This document shows, in pieces, positions 59,838-64,000 of a stretch of DNA of 64,000 bases (the stretch's first letter is position 1; each line of letters opens with the position of its first letter). The notes beneath the pieces were generated by a model. That model was not told the DNA's origin and made no database searches. It worked only from the letters and a program-made list of their open reading frames with translations. The translations under genes were made by a program, and so were the position numbers. Where the stretch lies: contig CABUKU010000001.1 of assembly GCA_902492205.1 (NCBI GenBank), positions 186,001 through 250,000 on the forward strand. The letters are read 5' to 3'. The DNA comes from an uncultured Bacteroides sp. (GTDB lineage Bacteria > Bacteroidota > Bacteroidia > Bacteroidales > Bacteroidaceae).

Positions 59838-62800
59838 ATGGAACCAGTAAAATTAGAATCATTGATGAGTAGCGGAAGTGGAAATGCCACGGAGGCATCG
59901 CAATTGAATAGAGAGTTAGACAAGCTAATCGGGAAAGCGGAAGACCTTGGAAACATCATTCAGTCGGTGCAAAAGCAATTGAGTTCAATATCCGGCAATA
60001 CACGGGTGAAACTCGGTGTTGAACTGGAATTTGCAGATAAATCTTTACAGGAAGAAAAAGGCAAGTTGGAAACAATGTCCCGGGTACTTAACGGATTAAC
60101 CGGAGCCGTTAAATTGAGTACAGGTGCTGCAAAGTTATTGGGTGTGGAGCGCGAAAGGTTGGCTGAAATAGAAGTAAAGTTACAGGCAATTACTCAAATA
60201 ACTAACGGGGTGCAACAGGTAGCTACCGCATTGACCGGCAAAGATGTGACAATAACTTCTATATTGATAGGAGCCAAAAACTTATTAACAGCAGCCAATG
60301 CGCGCTTGGCTGTGGCTTTAGGCATATCTACCGTAGCGGCAGAGGCTTTAATGGCTACTTTGACTATGGGGCTGTCCGTTGCTATTACAGGATTGGTTCT
60401 TTTAATGAACCGGCAAAGCGAGGCGCAGGAAAAGTCCCGGCAACAGCAAGAACTTGCTACGGAACAGGCGAAGAAGCAGGCAGAGGCGGAAGAACGTCTG
60501 TGCACCACAGTAGCTGGAAATGTGGCTACGCAGATGGTGGAATATAAAAAACTGCAAATGCAATATAATGCTTTGGGAGATGACATGAAGAAAAAGCAGC
60601 AGTTTGTGAAGGATAACCAAGAAGCATTTAAGAAATTAGGAGTGTCTGTCGGGAGTGTCACGGATGCCGAACAGTTGTTGGTGAAGAATGAAGCCGTGTA
60701 TGTTGCTTCTTTGCGAAAACGAGCTCTCATGGCGGCAAGCATGGAGATGGCTGCCGAAAAATATAAGAAAGCAATTGCTAAAATGATGGAGGCGGATAAG
60801 TCTAAGGAAAAAGCCAATGATCCGGAGGCTTCACAATTCCGGAAAAATCTGGCATTATTTAACAGCAAGCAATTGACCAAGCAGGGACAGATACTTCAAC
60901 AAGAGGCGGAACAGGCAGTTACTACTTCTTTGAATATGGGGAAAGCGCTTGCGGAAGAACTTGCCAAAGCGGGTATAAATCCGGAGGGGGGAACTACAAC
61001 TGCCAACGCTGTGCCTCAGGAAAAAGCGGAAAATCGCTTGAATGAGTATGCGCTCGCCGCCGAACAAAAGTTGGAGGAGCAGAAATTAGCTTTAATGGCA
61101 GAGGGCACAGAGAAAAGAAAAGTTATTGCCGACAGAGAATACAGGGAAGAGCTTGCACGCATAGATAAGGAAAGAGCCGGTTTACTTGCACATTATGAAG
61201 CACTGAAGAAGGCGGGGGAGAGCGTTCCCGATGAAGTGATTCAACATATCATAACCGTTTACGAACAGCAGGAAGTGCAAACGGATGCCATTCACCAAGG
61301 TAACTTGGACAGCATAAACAGCGATGTGCTGAAACAGCAGCAGGAAGAAATAAAACGCTTGGAACAACAGATACAGGAAATCCAAAATAAATATGCGTCT
61401 TTTGCTACTAAACAGTTGCAAATAGATGCCAGATATAATGCAGAAGCCAATTTGCTGCTCAGAGGCATGCTCAATGCAAGAACCGATGCCGAGAGGAAAC
61501 AGATTAATGATTCCATCATTCTTCTGGAAAAAAGAAGAGAAGCGGAAAAAAACAGTTTGGACAAACAGCAAGAGTCAGAGGCCGAGACGATTTTGAAAAA
61601 CACAGATACATGGAAACAGCTTGCCGCCGATGCCTCAAAAGAATCTGTCGGTAGCATTAATGATATTCTGGATAAAGGACAGCAGTTGCTTGATTTTTTG
61701 GAGAAAAAGCCGGGAGCAAAGTTACCGGAGGGGATGCCACTTAATGAGGAAGCTATAGCTGGATTAGGTGGTGATGAAAATTTAATAAAAGAAGTGAAGT
61801 TCCTGCTAAGCCAACGCACTAATGATCTTTCATCCAAAAATCCATTCGAAAGTTTTATAAACCATTCCGATAAATTATTCGATGCATTTAAGAAAGGAGA
61901 CAGTAAAGAAGCGCTTACTCAAATAGAAGGATTGGAGGCTTCGTTTAAGCAGGCTACTGCTTATCTTGATCAAATGGGTAAAAGTTTGGGGCAGGTATTT
62001 GGTGAAGATACAGGTTATGCCATTGATCAGGCAATGGCGCTTGGGAAATCCGTATTCGACATAGGTTCGGGAGCTGCGAGGATGATGAGTGGCGATATTC
62101 TGGGAGGCATCACAGGCATGGTGAGCGGTATAGGCTCTCTTTTCTCTATGGGTAAAAAGGTAAAAGCCGAAAATGCCAAAGTGCGCAAACAGGTGGAAGA
62201 CAATGAACGGAAAGCATACTTGGCGGAATACACTATCAATGAACTTTATCGCCAACGTTATGAGTGGTCGAAAAAGATAGGGGAAAGCACCCTTGCCAAT
62301 CTTGCCCGCCAAGGTGAGGAATTGGAGAGGCAGTCGGCAGCCAATGAGAAAGAACAGAATGAGTTGTGGGAAAAACTTATGGGGACACAGTATAAAGAAA
62401 GTGAAACCTACCGTCACGGAACTCTTTTCCGCAAAGCAAAGATTATAACCGAATGGGGGAGCCTGTCGGGCAAAAGTTGGGAAGACATAGAGTTGCTTGC
62501 CGAAGCGGGGAAACTTTCGGAAGAAGGAAAGCAATATTACGAAGCTCTGAAAAAAGCCAAAGAAGAGGGAGAAGACCTTGCCCAACGTCAGGAGGAGTTT
62601 CTGGAGCAAGTGAGGGAAACATTTACAGGGAGTAGCTATGATAGTTTTGTCAGTTCCATTGTAGAGGGTTTCAAAGCGGGCAAGCGCAGTGCTTCCGATT
62701 TTGCAGATAGTTTTGAGGAATTGATGAAAGGGGCTGTGCTTGCATCCGTGCAACTGATGGCAGATGACAAGGCGCGTAAATTCTATGAAGAATGGTCGGA

Positions 62801-63188
62801 ATTGGCCGGTGATGATGACGGTCTTACTGCTAAAGATATTGAAACATTGCGCAACAAATATCAACAGATGATGCAGGAAATAACGAATGAAGGAACGCAA
62901 TTAGAGCAAATAACCGGAATTGATGTGATGGAAGGCGGACAGGAACAGCAAGGGGCACAAACCGGTACATTCACAACCATGACTCAAGAACAGGGGACGA
63001 AACTTGAGGGATTATTTACTTCCTTGCAAGACCATGTAATCGGTGTGGATGATAAAATGACAGATATGAGTGTGGTGATGTATGACAGCTTTGATGCGCT
63101 GAACCGCATCGCCGATAACACTTCTTACCTCGCAGGCATGGCGGAAGATATTAATGAAATGAAACGTGACGGTGTAAAAATGAAATAA
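59838..63188 (+). CDS. phage tail tape measure protein
   Basis: The 1116-aa protein has long amphipathic coiled coils at both ends (LNRELDKLIGKAEDLGNIIQ, KSRQQQELATEQAKKQAEAE, QQQEEIKRLEQQIQEIQNKY). A hydrophobic alpha stretch lies near 165-215 (VALGISTVAAEALMATLTMG) and a second Gly/Ala-rich one near 740-785 (ARMMSGDILGGITGMVSGIG). This is the build of tape measure proteins, which set tail length and reach the cell membrane. By length the tail would be roughly 150-170 nm if the usual 0.15 nm per residue holds. Start chosen at MEPVKLES. Confidence 0.82.
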   Translation: MEPVKLESLMSSGSGNATEASQLNRELDKLIGKAEDLGNIIQSVQKQLSSISGNTRVKLGVELEFADKSLQEEKGKLETMSRVLNGLTGAVKLSTGAAKLLGVERERLAEIEVKLQAITQITNGVQQVATALTGKDVTITSILIGAKNLLTAANARLAVALGISTVAAEALMATLTMGLSVAITGLVLLMNRQSEAQEKSRQQQELATEQAKKQAEAEERLCTTVAGNVATQMVEYKKLQMQYNALGDDMKKKQQFVKDNQEAFKKLGVSVGSVTDAEQLLVKNEAVYVASLRKRALMAASMEMAAEKYKKAIAKMMEADKSKEKANDPEASQFRKNLALFNSKQLTKQGQILQQEAEQAVTTSLNMGKALAEELAKAGINPEGGTTTANAVPQEKAENRLNEYALAAEQKLEEQKLALMAEGTEKRKVIADREYREELARIDKERAGLLAHYEALKKAGESVPDEVIQHIITVYEQQEVQTDAIHQGNLDSINSDVLKQQQEEIKRLEQQIQEIQNKYASFATKQLQIDARYNAEANLLLRGMLNARTDAERKQINDSIILLEKRREAEKNSLDKQQESEAETILKNTDTWKQLAADASKESVGSINDILDKGQQLLDFLEKKPGAKLPEGMPLNEEAIAGLGGDENLIKEVKFLLSQRTNDLSSKNPFESFINHSDKLFDAFKKGDSKEALTQIEGLEASFKQATAYLDQMGKSLGQVFGEDTGYAIDQAMALGKSVFDIGSGAARMMSGDILGGITGMVSGIGSLFSMGKKVKAENAKVRKQVEDNERKAYLAEYTINELYRQRYEWSKKIGESTLANLARQGEELERQSAANEKEQNELWEKLMGTQYKESETYRHGTLFRKAKIITEWGSLSGKSWEDIELLAEAGKLSEEGKQYYEALKKAKEEGEDLAQRQEEFLEQVRETFTGSSYDSFVSSIVEGFKAGKRSASDFADSFEELMKGAVLASVQLMADDKARKFYEEWSELAGDDDGLTAKDIETLRNKYQQMMQEITNEGTQLEQITGIDVMEGGQEQQGAQTGTFTTMTQEQGTKLEGLFTSLQDHVIGVDDKMTDMSVVMYDSFDALNRIADNTSYLAGMAEDINEMKRDGVKMK

Positions 63189-63190
63189 CG

Positions 63191-63661
63191 ATGAAAATAA
63201 TGGGAACAATATTAAAAGGTTTGCTGTACATCAACGATAAAGATGTATATGAGGAATATGGTGCTTTTCTTACCGAGGAACGCGAAGGAGAGTTCAGTAA
63301 TTACGAAGAACTGTTGAAACCTCCCGCCATGAAGGCATACACTGCCGTGACTTTTCGTGAAGAAGATGGTGAAGAATTGCCTGATGTGCTTCCTTCACCA
63401 AGGTTTGAAGCCCGGGATGTGACTCTCTACTTTGCTCTTGTGGCTTCCACGCCTACGGAATGGTTGCAGAAATACGCTCTTTTTGTGGCTTTCCTTAAAG
63501 CCGGATGGCTCAATATAAATGTCAGGGAACTGGGGAAAACTTATAAAATGTACTACAAGCAGTGCAGCCAATACACCCAAGTGACACCACTTGAAAACGG
63601 TAAAGAAGTGGCGGCCAAGCTAAAAGTGCTACTCAGGGAGCCTAAGCCGGTGGTTGGGTAA
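63191..63661 (+). CDS. distal tail-like protein
   Basis: The 156-aa protein follows the tape measure gene by two bases (MKIMGTILKGLLYINDKDVY, ARDVTLYFALVASTPTEWLQ, GKTYKMYYKQCSQYTQVTPL). This position and size fit a small distal tail (Dit) or tail completion protein. Motif support is weak. Confidence 0.55.
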   Translation: MKIMGTILKGLLYINDKDVYEEYGAFLTEEREGEFSNYEELLKPPAMKAYTAVTFREEDGEELPDVLPSPRFEARDVTLYFALVASTPTEWLQKYALFVAFLKAGWLNINVRELGKTYKMYYKQCSQYTQVTPLENGKEVAAKLKVLLREPKPVVG

Positions 63662-63695
63662 TAAGATAATAAAAACAGCAAATAATAAAATTGAT

Positions 63696-64000
63696 ATGAA
63701 ATTGAATATATATAATCAATCGGGCGAATTAAGGATAACGGTGTCTCCTACCGATAACTCAACATGGAAGCAGGAGCTTATGGGAGAGAATATACTTAAT
63801 CTCTCGTTCACTTTGCCCCGGTATATTTCCTTTTCAGTGAATGATTACATTGAATTGGAGGGTGAACGATATACGTTGCTGAATGGCTATGAGCCTACGC
63901 AGAAAAGCGGACAAGAGTACGAGTATAATCCTAAGTTTTATGGTATTTCAGGGGAACTTAAAAAGGCTTTGATGCTGCACACTGCCGACGGGGCAATGGA
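63696..64000 (+). CDS. tail hub/tail-associated protein, 5' part
   Basis: The ORF from ATG at 63696 runs off the window: MKLNIYNQSGELRITVSPTD, SFTLPRYISFSVNDYIELEG, ERYTLLNGYEPTQKSGQEYE and NPKFYGISGELKKAL. It resembles the N-terminal baseplate hub domain of siphovirus tail-associated proteins. The remaining protein and any receptor-binding or lytic domain lie outside. Confidence 0.65.
   Translation, partial: MKLNIYNQSGELRITVSPTDNSTWKQELMGENILNLSFTLPRYISFSVNDYIELEGERYTLLNGYEPTQKSGQEYEYNPKFYGISGELKKALMLHTADGAM

Overview
The window reads as a chromosomal segment of a gut-type Bacteroidales, most likely Bacteroides or a close relative. Three things point there. Many genes are preceded by the Bacteroidetes -7 promoter element TAnnTTTG, most often TATCTTTG. 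Shine-Dalgarno sequences are weak. Many families are typical of the group: DUF4271, DUF3098, DUF2723, DUF4861, DUF4248, DUF4468, DUF6427, tricorn-like S41 peptidase, DPP IV and the kduI-kduD pair. No rRNA is present. One tRNA, Gln(TTG), was found.

Layout. 1-5816: start of a TrmH-like RNA methyltransferase gene, nadA, an AraC regulator, a decayed SDR gene, a hexapeptide acetyltransferase, a DJ-1/PfpI protein and an outer-membrane barrel protein. 5918-10982: a compact run of methyltransferase, ftsX, DUF3098, uppP, truB, queA and folK, converging on an MFS exporter. 12353-18948: metK behind a SAM-II-like riboswitch, then LOG, DUF4271, hemD, rnpA, yidD, tatD and tyrS. 18949-20034: a 1.1 kb noncoding region with a 22-bp palindrome array and two tandem, paralogous structured-RNA units, the second leading into an unknown 153-aa gene. 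20660-28916: tricorn-like protease, tRNA-Gln, kduI-kduD-DUF4861 (unsaturated uronate catabolism), queG and a polysaccharide deacetylase. 28981-32298: a large DUF2723 membrane protein. 32461-41706: a nine-gene minus-strand run of cysE, THUMP methyltransferase, DPP IV, purD, DUF6427, YqaA, mnmD, znuA and znuC, with no zinc permease gene. 42205-52901: VOC protein, AraC regulator, flavin-reductase-like protein, lipocalin, RNase R, CDF transporter, epimerase plus Aur1-like PAP2, methyltransferase, dusB and a U32 peptidase.

52983-64000: a phage-derived locus. It has a CI/LexA-type repressor with an intact autocleavage site, small proteins, DUF4248 and HU-like proteins, and a P5-type protein with two overlapping membrane or lipoprotein genes that look like a lysis cassette. 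These are followed by tail tube, tail chaperone, tape measure, distal tail and hub-like genes. No integrase, terminase, portal or capsid gene lies between repressor and tail. The arrangement (regulator, lysis, tail) is that of an F-type, non-contractile tailocin rather than an ordinary prophage; this is an inference because the window ends inside the tail genes. A divergent pair of duplicated DUF4468 genes sits as a cargo island inside the tail operon.

Intergenic regions carry several repeat families: a 14-mer (AACTTCCCTAGGGT) shared by two regions 37 kb apart, CTTCACC/GGTGAAG elements, TTCCCCTCTTGA hairpins, and palindromes whose arms are built from heptamer repeats.
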